A DNA stretch of 64,000 bases from Brachionus manjavacas (Eukaryota; Rotifera; Eurotatoria; Ploima; Brachionidae), in contig JAHQIY010000003.1 in NCBI GenBank assembly GCA_019054805.1, positions 682,001-746,000 on the forward strand. Direction: 5' to 3'. The translations under genes and the position numbers were made by a program. The notes under the pieces were generated by a model. It ran no database searches. It had not been told where the DNA came from and saw nothing but the letters and a program-made list of their open reading frames with translations. Shown here in pieces: positions 53,825 to 64,000 of the stretch; positions within the stretch are counted from its first letter, which is position 1, and every line of letters starts with the position of its first letter.

Positions 53825-53972
53825 GCAAAATGCTAACTAATGCAAAAAACATGCTAAATATTAGATAGGGCTCTGCAAAAACTCTGCTATTTAATTGCGC
53901 AATTGAATAAAATACTTTTTAATGACGTGCATTTTCCAGTAAAATTGAAGAGATTTTGCAGAGCCTTATCTA
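53825..53972. mobile_element. MITE family A, copy 2
   Basis: It matches the reverse complement of 19171-19341 from GCAAAATGCTAACTAATGC through GAGCCTTATCT and is missing the last ~20 bp of the second end. It has a small number of substitutions relative to copy 1. Confidence 0.75.
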
Positions 53973-54150
53973 CGAATATTTTTAATTATTTCACCAAACT
54001 AAATGACAATTACAAGATAAAATAAACAAGGGAACGCTAAGTCTTTAGAAGAACTAAGTCTTTATAAACGAAAATTATTTGATTTAAAAAAATTAATTAA
54101 AATTTAAATCAAAAATTTAAAAATTAAATAATTACAATTTTTTTTTTAAA

Positions 54151-54230
54151 TTTAAATATGAATTTAATTTTTTTAAATATAAAAAAAAAATATTTTGTAA
54201 TCCATTAGTTGAATATTCAATAGTTATTCG
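54151..54230. repeat. 80-bp direct repeat, first copy
   Basis: TTTAAATATGAATTTAATTT through GAATATTCAATAGTTATTCG. It recurs at 54418-54496 with few changes, 267 bp downstream. Confidence 0.7.
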
Positions 54231-54417
54231 AATATTTTTTAATTTTTTAACGATTAGATTTCGATTACGATTCAATAATCGTTTCTTTAGGTGTACTACC
54301 ATTTATACAATCATCACCTGCAAAGATCATTTTAGATAGTCATGGGGATATGTGGTGTGCTCATGTGGTCGACTTGATATGCTGAGCTTGCCATCTTTTC
54401 CCATTAATATTATTAAT

Positions 54418-54496
54418 TTAAATATGAATTTAATTTTTTTAATTATAAAAAAAAAATATTTTGTAATCCATTAGTTGAATATTCAATAGTTAATCG
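54418..54496. repeat. 80-bp direct repeat, second copy
   Basis: Near-identical to 54151-54230. The pair could be a local tandem duplication of a 267-bp unit or the ends of a small element. Confidence 0.7.
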
Positions 54497-54524
54497 ATTA
54501 TATTTAATTTTTTCTGAATTGAAA

Positions 54525-55500
54525 AGATCGTACTGAAACGAACTTCACAGATCTCTGACTGCTTTCAATTTTCAGTCACTCAAAGCCAAGTTCAAGCTCA
54601 ATAGGAAAATAATCGCTGAAGCATGTAATTGCCTATCACCCGAAAAAAGTTAAAATGGGAGCCTATATTACTGGTTAGTATGATGAGGTAAAAGACAGAG
54701 GATTAATCGCGGTGACTAAGTGTAAAGGTAGGACTGTCGTCATTTACAATTAGAAAACGTGGTTAGAAACCACTTAGCCTCGAGTTTAAATCACTACCAA
54801 TTATAAAGGAATCGAAATTTTTTTCAATATATTCGAATTTACAGGGGTTTAATGGATTGTTATGATTTGTTCGTTGGTAGATACTTATTAATTTAATTTT
54901 TTTTTAGAGAACCAATTTTTACTGATTCCAATTATCTCAGAGTTTAGTGAATCGAGGTATACCAATTTACTGAATTTCAACATTATTTTTTATAAAAATT
55001 GCAACCTCGCCCCTTCTAGAATTTCTTCATTTGTGAATGCTTAGGTAGTCCCTGATATTGAGTAAATTGTTTGCTCTCTGTATATCTAACTTAATTTCAT
55101 TTAGCATGTCTGTATCGGGTTGGTGTTTAATAAGTGAATCAAGGAGTTCTTTTTTGTTGAAAAGTGAATTATAGTTCCAATGAACAATTTTAAGAGCAGA
55201 CGATTTTAAGCTTTTTTTAGACATTTTATTAAAAGATATATTAAAAAATTTTAAAGAAGAAATATTTGAAATTAACTACGAAATAGGCTTGCTTGAACTG
55301 AGATTGATAAGTTCTGAGGCCTCTGATTCAATTTCCTTGTCCGTAAATTCCATACTTTCTTCGTTCTCTTTGTTTTTGGTGTTTTTGTTGTTTTTCCTGT
55401 TAGTCAGTGGCTTTTTCCCAGTGACGCCTTCAGGTGTGAATTGATATTTAAATGTAGAACTTTTAAGTGATTCTTAATGTTAAGAGAAAATTTCTTTATT
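54525..55500 (-). pseudogene. LINE ORF1 end and endonuclease remnant
   Basis: Minus strand, in order. The end of an ORF1 comes first (FTPEGVTGKKPLTNRKNNKN, then ESMEFTDKEIESEASELINL, stop near 55278). The ORF2 start is at 55224 (MSKKSLKSSALKIVHWNYNS, then NEIKLDIQRANNLLNIRDYL). Damaged endonuclease blocks follow (RRGEVAIFIK, SIYQRTNHNNPLNPCKFEYI, DSFIIGSDLNSRLSGF) down to about 54540. It has several stops and frame changes. It is a relative of the LINE at 56.5-60.8 kb: the ORF2 start and endonuclease motifs align, but the sequence is clearly diverged. Confidence 0.65.
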
Positions 55501-56127
55501 TGATCAAAATAGTTTGGATTATATGAAGCAAAAAACTAACGGGTGACCAAAAATTGTTGTCTTAAAATTTATTTAGAAAATAAATGATGAACGGACAGTG
55601 ATATAATTACAGCTTGTTTACACTAGTTTATAAAATTGATATTTTTTTAAAACTTTTTTTTCAAAAATAGTTCACTCTGTCCTATTAATTGATCCCTATC
55701 AGCCACCAAGGTTGTCCTCATAAGACACCATAAAGAAATGTATGAAAGTTTCGAGTTTAACATATCATTTGGTACGGAATTTTTTTATGATCAAAATGAG
55801 CAATAGATTGTTTTTTCCGGTCTAATTTTCGAGAAGACTCAATCAAAAAACACTAAAAAATAAGGGCATTATGATTTTCTGTAAATTAATTTTTCAAAAA
55901 TCAATTAATTTAAAAAAAAAACGTCAATAAATAAGTCGTCAATTAAAAAAACAAAAGTCCATTAATTTTTATTTTATCAATTAAAATTTTATTTATCAAT
56001 AAAAAAAAGGTTAATCAGATTAAAAAAAAACAGCATTTATTAGAGAAAAATTTAACAAAAAATTAATTGAGCATTAAAGCACTTGGTCTATTATTTTTTT
56101 ATTTATTTGTGGTTTATTTTTTTTTGG

Positions 56128-56217
56128 TCATTCGACAGGTCTTGTTTTTCCTAAAGGAACGTCTATAGCTTGGTCTGGAAAATCCTCAAACTCGATTATA
56201 TCTGGAACTAGGTTCAT
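56128..56217 (-). CDS. Possible 29-residue micro-ORF
   Basis: An ATG at 56217 opens MNLVPDIIEFEDFPDQAIDV, then PLGKTRPVE and a TGA. The acidic, non-repetitive composition stands out from the surrounding low-complexity sequence. It could be a short exon or a relic. No homologue is recognised. Confidence 0.2.
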   Translation of the reverse strand: MNLVPDIIEFEDFPDQAIDVPLGKTRPVE

Positions 56218-56714
56218 TTTAGATTTTTTTTAGATTTTTGAGTGTTGAAAAAAAAGGTTTTAATATAATTCAATAATCCAAGCTTTTAAATCCCGACCGT
56301 AAGAATAAAAAACAAATAATAAAAAGAAAAAAAAAAAAAAAAAAATCTCTGTTTCAATTAAAATGAATAATAAATGAATTTAATTTTATAATGTAGATAT
56401 AAATGGAAAAAATTATTTGTAAATTAAAATTATGAATTTCAGTCACTAAAAATAATTGTTCAGTCTATTTTTATTTTTCAGTTTTAAAGAAAAAAAAAAA
56501 AACTTAACTTTTGTGAATTAAACTATTTATTATTTTTTTTTTTATTTGTTTTCTGTACCGAGCTAGAGCTCCTTCAGAATAAGTTAAAAATTAAAAAAAT
56601 AAAATAAAAATGAAATAAAATAAAAATTAAATTAAAGTTAATCAAATAAGATAAAAAAAAAAAAAAAAAAAAAAAAAGAATTAAAAAAAAGTAAATAAGC
56701 TAAATAAATGAAAA

Positions 56715-59583
56715 TTAAGAATATATAAAATTGGAAAAGATTGTTACATGTGGCTCATGTTTAAATAGTTCAAGTTTCAGGAAAAAAAGAAGAAATAGTA
56801 AGGTAGCAATTACACAATGGAGTTGGGTAGTCAATATATCTTGATTCGAAACCTTCTTTGTATTCCTTCACCAGTCTTACAACCAATGGAATAGAATGAC
56901 TCAGTCCTGCCCCAACATATCTCTCACTCAATTCAAAAAGCCGATTCGAGACTGTTAGTAATTTTAGTTTATTAAAAGCCTCATGATGTACGATGTTGGA
57001 GGGAGTATCATATTTTAACTTAAGAATAGATCTGACTGCTGTATTCTGAATTGCTTGTAGCTTTTTGATATTATTTTCTGAAAATGAATTCAAGCAAGGA
57101 AAAGAATAGTCTAAAATTGATCCGACTAAAGATTTATATAGATTTCCTAGTGTGTTCTGATTAAGACCCCATTTTTTGTTTGACAATATCTTAATAATAT
57201 TTAGCCTTTTATTGCAGCGCTCTTTAATTTCATCTACCAGTATATTAAAGTTTAATTTAGAATCAAATTTAATACCAAGAAACTTGATTTCTTTTTGTCT
57301 CTCTATTCTGTTTCCATAAATTTTTAAGTTAAGATTATCACTCTCTTTTTTGTACCTAGAAAAGACTAATGAACACGACTTTTCAACCGATATCTTCATT
57401 TTCCACTTAATAAGCCATTGTTCTAATTCGTTGAGGTATTTATTGATCTTATTTTCTAGGTTCCCTTTTTTGTTATAAATGAAGAATGTAACTAGATCAT
57501 CTGCAAAAAGCAGAGAGTATTCATTATTTGTTTTGTTTCTTTTAGGGATGTCATTAATGTATATACTAAATAAAAGAGGACTAATTACTGAGCCTTGAGG
57601 AACACCTGCAGTTATTTGATATTCTTCGCTCAAATGGTCATTCACATTTACCTCAAATGTCCTAGAGTCTAAAAAGGATTTTATCCAGTTAGTCAAGTAA
57701 TGAGGTGGATTTATTTTAATCAATTTAAAAAGTAAACCTTCATGCCAAACCCTATCAAAGGCTTTAGAAATATCAAAAAAAGGCCGCAAACTCTTTTTTT
57801 CTATTAAATGATTCCACAATTTTTTGAATTAAGAAGAAAAGATTATCTGCTGTTCGCCGGTGTTTCCTAAATCCAGATTGCTCCTGGATAAGGAGTGAAT
57901 TTTGCTCTAAAAAATTGTATAATCTTGAATATACTATGCGTTCCAGTAGCTTTCCTAAACAACTCGTTATACTAATTGGTCTATAATTTAAAGGATCGTG
58001 TAAACTAGAGGCCTTTTTTTGAATCATAGTAATGTAAGATGTTTTCCACGCTTTCGGGACTCTACCTTCTCGAAGAGTTAAATTAAAAAGTTCTATGATT
58101 TCTATTAATGAATTTCTAGGTAAGTTTTTTAACATTAAATTATGAATTCGGTCAGGTCCTGATGCCGCTTCATTTTTTAATCTCTTTAAAGCCATAATTA
58201 ATTCATTTAAGCATATTGGATCATTAAAATTAGACTGGTTATAATTCCTAAAGAAAACAGAGTTAGAATTTAGAATTTCGATATCTTTCTCAGTATCAAT
58301 TAAATCAGAATTAGGACTAAATATTGACGATAAGAGTTCTCCAAAGCATTTTCCCTTTTCTTCATTAGTTTTGAATTCCCTTTCATTTAAAATCAATTTA
58401 GGAATTAAATTTGATCCTTTTTTTGTTCTAAATTTATTTATTTTTTTCCAAAAAGGTCTACTTGTCAGTGGGTTTTTTCCCATCTTCTCAATAAAATCAA
58501 ACCAATTTTGATTCCAGAATTTTTTAAAGAGGCCTTTAACTCAGATGTAAGTTGATTAAATTTTTGCTTGAGCTTTTGACAGCGAGTTTTCTGGTAATTT
58601 CTTCTTACTTTCCTACGTTCTTTTATCAAATTAACAATGTTTGGCGGAAGACTCGTTTTGTAGATTTTCTGAGAAAGATATGGAATGCTTTTATGTGAAG
58701 CAGAAATAATTTTTTCTGTTATTTTATCATTTAGTTGATCTATTGTGAGGGAACTTTCAGTGACATTCACTATTTGAGAATTTAAAATCTCGCTGAATAA
58801 TTGCCAGTTTGCTTTCTTATAGTTAAGCCCTTTAGCTGCTGATTTATTTTCTAATTGATAGCCCATAGAAATCGATGCTTCGATTGGGAAATGGTCACTA
58901 GTCATGTCTTGACTATTTTAGACACTAAAGTCGGTAATTTTGTCAATCAATGAAGATGAAACTAAAAAAAGGTCAAGAATTTCAAAGTAATTCTTATTAA
59001 AAATATTGAAAGTAGGATGCTTATCATTGATTACTGAAAAGTCTAGCTCGTTGATTATTCTCTCTAATATTATCCCGTTTTCATTTTCCCCTACGCAGCC
59101 TATTTGCTTTGTTCTAGCGTTTAGATCACCACCTAAAATGTAGTTTCTACATGTTTTATTTACTGTTTTAAAAAACTCAAAGTTCAGAAGCACATTAGGT
59201 GGATTATAAAGACTAAATACAAACAGTTCATTATTCTTTCCTAAGTTCATTTTTATACAAAGGAGTTCGGAATTGAATTCCTCGTAAGAAAAATCTTGTA
59301 TAAATTCGATTCCTTCTTTAATTAAAATAGCTACTCCTCCTCCGTACTTGTTGCGTGGTTTTGTTAAGAACTGATAATTTTGAAAATCAAGATAAATATT
59401 TGCCTCACTCAAATCTATCTTTAATTCATTGAGCAAAACAATGTCGGGACATTTTTGAGCTAAAAAATTGTCTAAGAGATGAACCCTACTAGGTAAATGA
59501 AGACAATTCCAGTGTGTAATTACTAACCTTGTTTTATTAAGAGGTTTTGTTCTTAAAGTTGATTTATTTAGCTTCTTGTTCAT
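56715..59583 (-). pseudogene. LINE ORF2: APE endonuclease and reverse transcriptase (three lesions)
   Basis: Endonuclease from the ATG at 59583: RLVITHWNCLHLPSRVHLLD, NELKIDLSEANIYLDF, YGGGVAILIKEGIEF, GGDLNARTKQIG and the SDHFPIE block. An in-frame TAA lies at about 58919 between ITDFSV and NSQD. RT blocks are GPDRIHNLMLKNLP, NYRPISITSCLGKLLERIVY, ISKAFDRVWHEGLL, AGVPQGSVISPLLFSIYIND and LLFADDLVTFF. Frame changes occur near 58470 and 57790, the latter in an A/T run. Near the end an extra base in a T-run relative to the plus-strand copy truncates the C-terminus at 56770. Confidence 0.8.
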
Positions 59584-60775
59584 TCTAAATTTTCTTGACT
59601 GGCAGTTTGCTGACCAATTTTGTTAGATGATTGATCTACTTGAATTGAACATTCAGTTGTTGAACTGTTTGATTCAGACTCGAAGGTACTGTCGTTTTGA
59701 TTTTCTAATACAACTAATGGTTTCTTTGATTCATTTTCGGTGAGCTCTTTTTCATTTGGATCAGATTCGGGAAATCTCTTGATTTGATTTTTTGTTTGGA
59801 AAAAGCTTCAGTCTCATTCTGATCATTTGAGAGGACATTGACAGGTCTCTGACTTATTGGTAGAAGATCGTTTAAATGGCTTACCAAACTGTCTTCTAAC
59901 ATTGAAGTTTTGAGGTCTTGAGGACTAATTTCTGACATTACGTCATTGAGATTTGATGGCTGATATCCAGGCGTTTTTGGCATCAGATTTTCATCATTGT
60001 CTTTTAGGTCAGCTTCAATTATTGAATGGGTTTCTTCTTGGTCAATGTAAAGATCATTGTAGTCAATCTTTTTCCTCTCAAGCGACTTTAGCTTTTCAGC
60101 AATGGAGCATTTTTGTGTTAAGTGTCCTTTCTGATGACACTTTTCGCATAGTTTTTCTTTGACAGGGCATTTCGCTATGTTGTGCCCTTCTTCATCACAA
60201 AAATAGCATTTCTGCTTTTGTCCAACAATTGACACAAGACACTTTAAACCATACATTATTGTAGGGCCTGACAAGCTTCCAATAATGTTCTCAACTTCTT
60301 TTGGAAATGATATTCTCACCCTTCTGACACCATTTTTCCTCTCGGGTCTATCTTTATATTTTTCTTCGGTAATGTGTTCAATATTGAGTCCATCAATTCG
60401 AACAGCATTAAAGAAAGTTTCAAGTCTATGATTCTCGAAATCAGAGGGCAAGAAGTGAAATCGAAAAGTACAATACCTTCTGAGATCCGGGACTTTATTT
60501 GCATCTTCAAGTCTGAAATTGGTTCCATTAATATTGATTTCACGATCGAAGATTTGGGTAACATTAAAAGCAGCATTAAACTCGATTATCCATACTTTGT
60601 TTGAAGAAAAATTGTAGACAGATGTGATCGCATCATTTTCCACCTGGTTTAGTACGATATCCAGTGAACCAAATAAGACCTTATGGCTAATCGGTTTGTC
60701 TAACCTCTTCAGATTTAGCTTGACCGAATTTTTAAATATCCACCGTCGGTTTTGGTTTGTTTTGTTGAGCGACAT
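59582..60775 (-). pseudogene. LINE ORF1 with CCHC knuckles (one frameshift)
   Basis: The ATG at 60775 (MSLNKTNQNRRWIFKNSVKL) begins an RRM/PRE-like N-terminal region (KVWIEFNAAFNVTQIFDREI, then RVRISFPKEVENIIGSLSG). Two zinc knuckles follow, CYFCDEEGHNIAKCP and CEKCHQKGHLTQKC. Near 59800 the frame shifts. The shifted frame continues with ESDPNEKELTENESKK and stops in GAATGA at 59582. There the stop overlaps the ORF2 start as ATGA, a layout that allows termination-reinitiation. ORF1 proteins bind LINE RNA. Confidence 0.75.
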
Positions 60776-60934
60776 TGCCAACACACAACTTTCAACGGTT
60801 TTTTAACACGTGATGACGCTATTAATTAAATTTGATTTTTCAAACGTGCTAAGCCAAACGACAATTTTGAAATATTCTTATATATTATTTTATTTTTCTA
60901 TTTTAAATATTATTTATTCGATTAATTTGATTAA

Positions 60935-61895
60935 TTGCAGATGATCTAGTTACATTCTTCATTTATAACAAAAAAGGGAACCTAGAAAATAAGATCAATA
61001 AATACCTCAACGAATTAGAACAATGGCTTATTAAGTGGAAAATGAAGATATCGGTTGAAAAGTCGTGTTCATTAGTCTTTTCTAGGTACAAAAAAGAGAG
61101 TGATAATCTTAACTTAAAAATTTATGGAAACAGAATAGAGAGACAAAAAGAAATCAAGTTTCTTGGTATTAAATTTGATTCTAAATTAAACTTTAATATA
61201 CTGGTAGATGAAATTAAAGAGCGCTGCAATAAAAGGCTAAATATTATTAAGATATTGTCAAACAAAAAATGGGGTCTTAATCAGAACACACTAGGAAATC
61301 TATATAAATCTTTAGTCGGATCAATTTTAGACTATTCTTTTCCTTGCTTGAATTCATTTTCAGAAAATAATATCAAAAAGCTACAAGCAATTCAGAATAC
61401 AGCAGTCAGATCTATTCTTAAGTTAAAATATGATACTCCCTCCAACATCGTACATCATGAGGCTTTTAATAAACTAAAATTACTAACAGTCTCGAATCGG
61501 CTTTTTGAATTGAGTGAGAGATATGTTGGGGCAGGACTGAGTCATTCTATTCCATTGGTTGTAAGACTGGTGAAGGAATACAAAGAAGGTTTCGAATCAA
61601 GATATATTGACTACCCAACTCCATTGTGTAATTGCTACCTTACTATTTCTTCTTTTTTCCTGAAACTTGAACTATTTAAACATGAGCCACATGTAACAAT
61701 CTTTTCCAATTTTATATATTCTTAATTTTCATTTATTTAGCTTATTTACTTTTTTTTAATTCTTTTTTTTTTTTTTTTTTTTTATCTTATTTGATTAACT
61801 TTAATTTAATTTTTATTTTATTTCATTTTTATTTTATTTTTTTAATTTTTAACTTATTCTGAAGGAGCTCTAGCTCGGTACAGAAAACAAATAAA
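60935..61895 (+). mobile_element. 5'-truncated LINE copy, head to head with the full copy
   Basis: It starts inside RT at TTGCAGATGATCTAG (the ADDL box) and runs through the end of ORF2 (stop 61725) and the 3' UTR to GGAGCTCTAGCTCGGTACAG and an AAATAAATAAAAT tail. The encoded 227 residues from 61042 match the full copy exactly up to its late frame change. The 5' ends of the two copies are only about 130 bp apart. Confidence 0.85.
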
Positions 61896-62300
61896 TAAAA
61901 TAATAATATATTTTATTAAGTGATCGTTTAAGTAATGTAACAGATCGATTAATAATACCCCTTAAATAAATATCTTTATAAAATAAAATATTTTTTTTGA
62001 GTCCTGATTTTCAGTATTTTTTAAGCTTTAGTGCTAGATATCATTAAATTGAAAATTACCGTGAGAACAAGGGGAAAGTACTCAATAAAAAACTTCTTTT
62101 AAAATCTCAAAGTTTATACTTTATTTTGAAATAAAATATTTGATAGTTGCCTTATCCTTATAAGAAAAAATAAAGAAACCTAAAAAAAACAAATCCTTTT
62201 TTTAAATTTTATTGTGCACTTGATTTGTTTTCAAATTTTTTTCTCGTTTAAATTTTAAATTTTTTAAAACAAATTTCAAAAAAAAATTAAAAAAAAAAAA
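61896..62300. other. Gene-free AT-rich stretch
   Basis: No supported feature. Confidence 0.4.
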
Positions 62301-62580
62301 ATGGGACGTCCAAAACCTCAATCTCAATGCGTGAATTGGTTTTTGAACACTCTAAAAATGGCGAGCCAAATTCCGAGATATTCTCGATAATGGCTTCAAA
62401 AGTTTCTAAAAGAACGATTTCTCGTTGGACCAAAGCTTTCAGAGAAAATGGCAATTTTTTCCCGAAAACTTCACTTGGTCGCCCAAATTCTGTATCAAAT
62501 CATTTGAACAAAATCAGAGTAAAGATTTGGCTAAACAATGTTTAGGTAAAAAGATCGCTACCAGAGTGAACTAATTTGAA
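62301..62580 (+). pseudogene. Tc1/mariner transposase N-terminal fragment
   Basis: The ATG at 62301 gives MGRPKPQSQ. One frame over it continues MRELVFEHSKNGEPNSEIFS, SKRTISRWTKAFRENGNF and KTSLGRPNSV. A further frame gives SKDLAKQCLGKKIATRVN. The HTH plus GRP linker order is that of Tc1/mariner transposases. Two frame changes are present and no catalytic core remains. Confidence 0.6.
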
Positions 62581-63648
62581 AAGAAAGTTTTAAAAAAATA
62601 TCAATTTTAGAAACTAGTGAAAAAAAGTTGTAAACTCTCAAAATTTAAGTGAAATACTTGATTTGGTAAATCACCGGTAGTAATTTTTCAGTGACGTCAT
62701 AGACAGTCTATTTACGTCATAGATATAGCGAATTAATACTAAATTCCAAATATTGATAGCAAAGTCCAAAAAAATAAGAGCTCGTGTTCTGAATTCAGTT
62801 GAGCCCTCTTCAAGTAACGGTTCAAGAGATTCTTACATTGAGGTGTCTCTAAAAGAACTAATTTTAGTTTATTTTCTTACTAATTAGGACTAGTTTTTAT
62901 CTCTAAAGCTTTAAATAAGGGCTAATATGGTTATGAATGATTATGCAGCTTTATGTGATTTATTTCTAAAAGATTTTAATTTTGGTTTCATTTTTTAAAT
63001 AAAGTGCATAGAAACTGGCAAGGTCTTTAATACAACTCATAATTTATATACTATAAAGAAAATTTTAATGTTTGTTTAAAATTCAAAAAAAATTTTCTTC
63101 AAATATCTTCCACTATTTTTTAACTTCTCCGCAATTTTTCAATTTATTGTCTAATTTAGCGGAAGCTTTTAGCGTAAAAATTTATGCAGAATTTCGTTTT
63201 CCGCTTTTTAGGGACAGCCAAACTGATCTGAAGTTCTAACGAATAAAATAAACCATCAGCTTTGAATAAAGATTTCTACATCAGTCAGCTAAGGGACTAA
63301 TATCTTAGTTAATGATGCTTCAGTATAAAAAAATTCTCTAAAGGTTTCTCAAAGCTAAAAATTTCACTTCAGAATTTTTCAGGCAAAAACCATTAGGTTT
63401 TCTAAAACAATTTCTGTTATTTAAAAAATAAAAAGTCGAAAAGAAAATAAATTTAGCTCTTTTTTTTATTAGCACTACAATAAAATGTAAAAAAAATTTT
63501 TTTGTTTAAATTGCATAACCAATAACACAGGTAAGCCCAAAAAATCAAAACATTAAAAAATCACTGATTGCTAGACAGAAATAAAAGCATGAATTACCTG
63601 TAACTGTAAACAATTTTAAAATAAAATTTTACAGCATTATTTTCGAAA
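62581..63648. other. Gene-free stretch upstream of the EGF gene
   Basis: AT-rich. GACGTCATAGACAG and ACGTCATAGATA at about 62694 and 62714 are CRE-like (TGACGTCA-type) sites, but they lie about 950 bp from the next start codon, so promoter use is speculative. Confidence 0.35.
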
Positions 63649-64000
63649 ATGGAAAAAAAAATGAGCATTTTCTTGTACTTTTTTGTTTGTTGTTCATTTA
63701 TTTTGGTCGAGAGTCAATCGAGCCCGTGTAACAGTAGCCCGTGTTTGAACGACGCTGTCTGTATTGCACAATTTAATTCTACATTTGTTTGCTCATGCAT
63801 GTCAAACTATACCGGTGTGCTGTGCGAAACTCTTATTGAAAAACCGTGCTTGAGCAGTCCATGCCAAAATGGAGGTCTTTGTTCTTCAGCAGGCGACAGC
63901 TTCAATTGCATCTGCTTGCCTGGCTACTCCGGACTTTACTGTGAAAACTCAAAATACTGCAATCAAACAACTTGTTTAAATGGCGGCTTGTGTCTTGAAT
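63649..64000 (+). CDS. Secreted EGF-repeat protein, 3' end beyond window
   Basis: The ATG at 63649 gives MEKKMSIFLYFFVCCSFILV, a signal peptide. Tandem EGF-like domains with six Cys each follow: CNSSPCLNDAVC with CSCMSNYTGVLC, then CLSSPCQNGGLC with CICLPGYSGLYC, then the start of a third (CNQTTCLNGGLC). The GYSGLYC and NGGLC motifs are classic for EGF domains of the Notch/Delta/Jagged style. I see no calcium-binding D-x-D/N-E start in the first two. It is likely an extracellular adhesion or matrix protein or a receptor ectodomain. The rest lies outside the window. Confidence 0.9.
   Translation, partial: MEKKMSIFLYFFVCCSFILVESQSSPCNSSPCLNDAVCIAQFNSTFVCSCMSNYTGVLCETLIEKPCLSSPCQNGGLCSSAGDSFNCICLPGYSGLYCENSKYCNQTTCLNGGLCLE

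Larger units (their letters stand above)
56535..60800 (-). mobile_element. Nearly full-length LINE (jockey/CR1 group)
   Basis: Minus-strand element with ORF1, ORF2 and a 3' UTR that ends in a CTCCTTCAGAATAAG block and an A/T-rich tail near 56541. About four small lesions interrupt the ORFs. The last part is near-identical to the head-to-head copy at 60935-61895, so both are recent. The 5' limit is approximate. Confidence 0.85.

Noticed and set aside
54300-54420. tRNA-like segment between the direct repeats
   Set aside because: No A-box/B-box pair or cloverleaf with a CCA-proximal stem could be drawn.
60374-60806. Plus-strand ORFs over LINE ORF1
   Set aside because: Antisense shadows of the minus-strand ORF1.

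Overview
The window looks like AT-rich animal nuclear DNA, most likely from a monogonont rotifer related to Brachionus. This is an inference from three things: introns of about 50 bp, two members of a divergent family of LRR-type seven-helix receptors, and a dense mix of young LTR elements, LINEs and DNA transposons. I saw no tRNA, rRNA or CRISPR array.

Host genes are few. A receptor gene runs off the left edge (1-1492, minus). A second, complete receptor lies at 16078-18261 (plus). A three-exon lipocalin (apolipoprotein D-like) is at 23486-24157 (minus). A proline-rich, Val/Ile-repeat protein with a degenerate EF-hand tail is at 49541-50752 (minus). A secreted EGF-repeat protein starts at 63649 and runs off the right edge. 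A few small frames are uncertain.

Mobile DNA fills most of the rest. At 1.6-11.9 kb a broken Ty3-type LTR element sits inside a 2.2-kb inverted duplication that includes its own 5' LTR and 5' flank. At 25.5-31.8 kb there is a second, very young Ty3-type element with identical 213-bp LTRs. Although they differ in sequence, both elements have a Gag with an N-terminal membrane segment. Both also have a third ORF behind two long A-tracts, with an RRM-like strand and helix pattern.

At 35.2-44.5 kb there is a 9.3-kb unit with 2.0-kb terminal inverted repeats and flanking TA dinucleotides. It carries a broken DD34E (Tc1/mariner-type) transposase, a divergently placed multi-exon gene of unknown function, and a nested 2.2-kb mosaic with its own ~170-bp TIRs that holds Helitron and LINE pieces. 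Smaller non-autonomous elements include hAT-like MITEs, a 615-bp element with a perfect 8-bp target duplication, a two-copy ~170-bp MITE, and a 1.2-kb TIR element with an acidic ORF and an array of GTTATCA subterminal motifs.

From 54.5 to 62 kb LINEs dominate. A nearly full-length minus-strand LINE (ORF1 with CCHC knuckles, ORF2 with endonuclease and RT) lies head to head with a near-identical 5'-truncated copy. The host genes show no operon or shared pathway. The shared theme is receptor and secreted proteins embedded in recent transposon activity.
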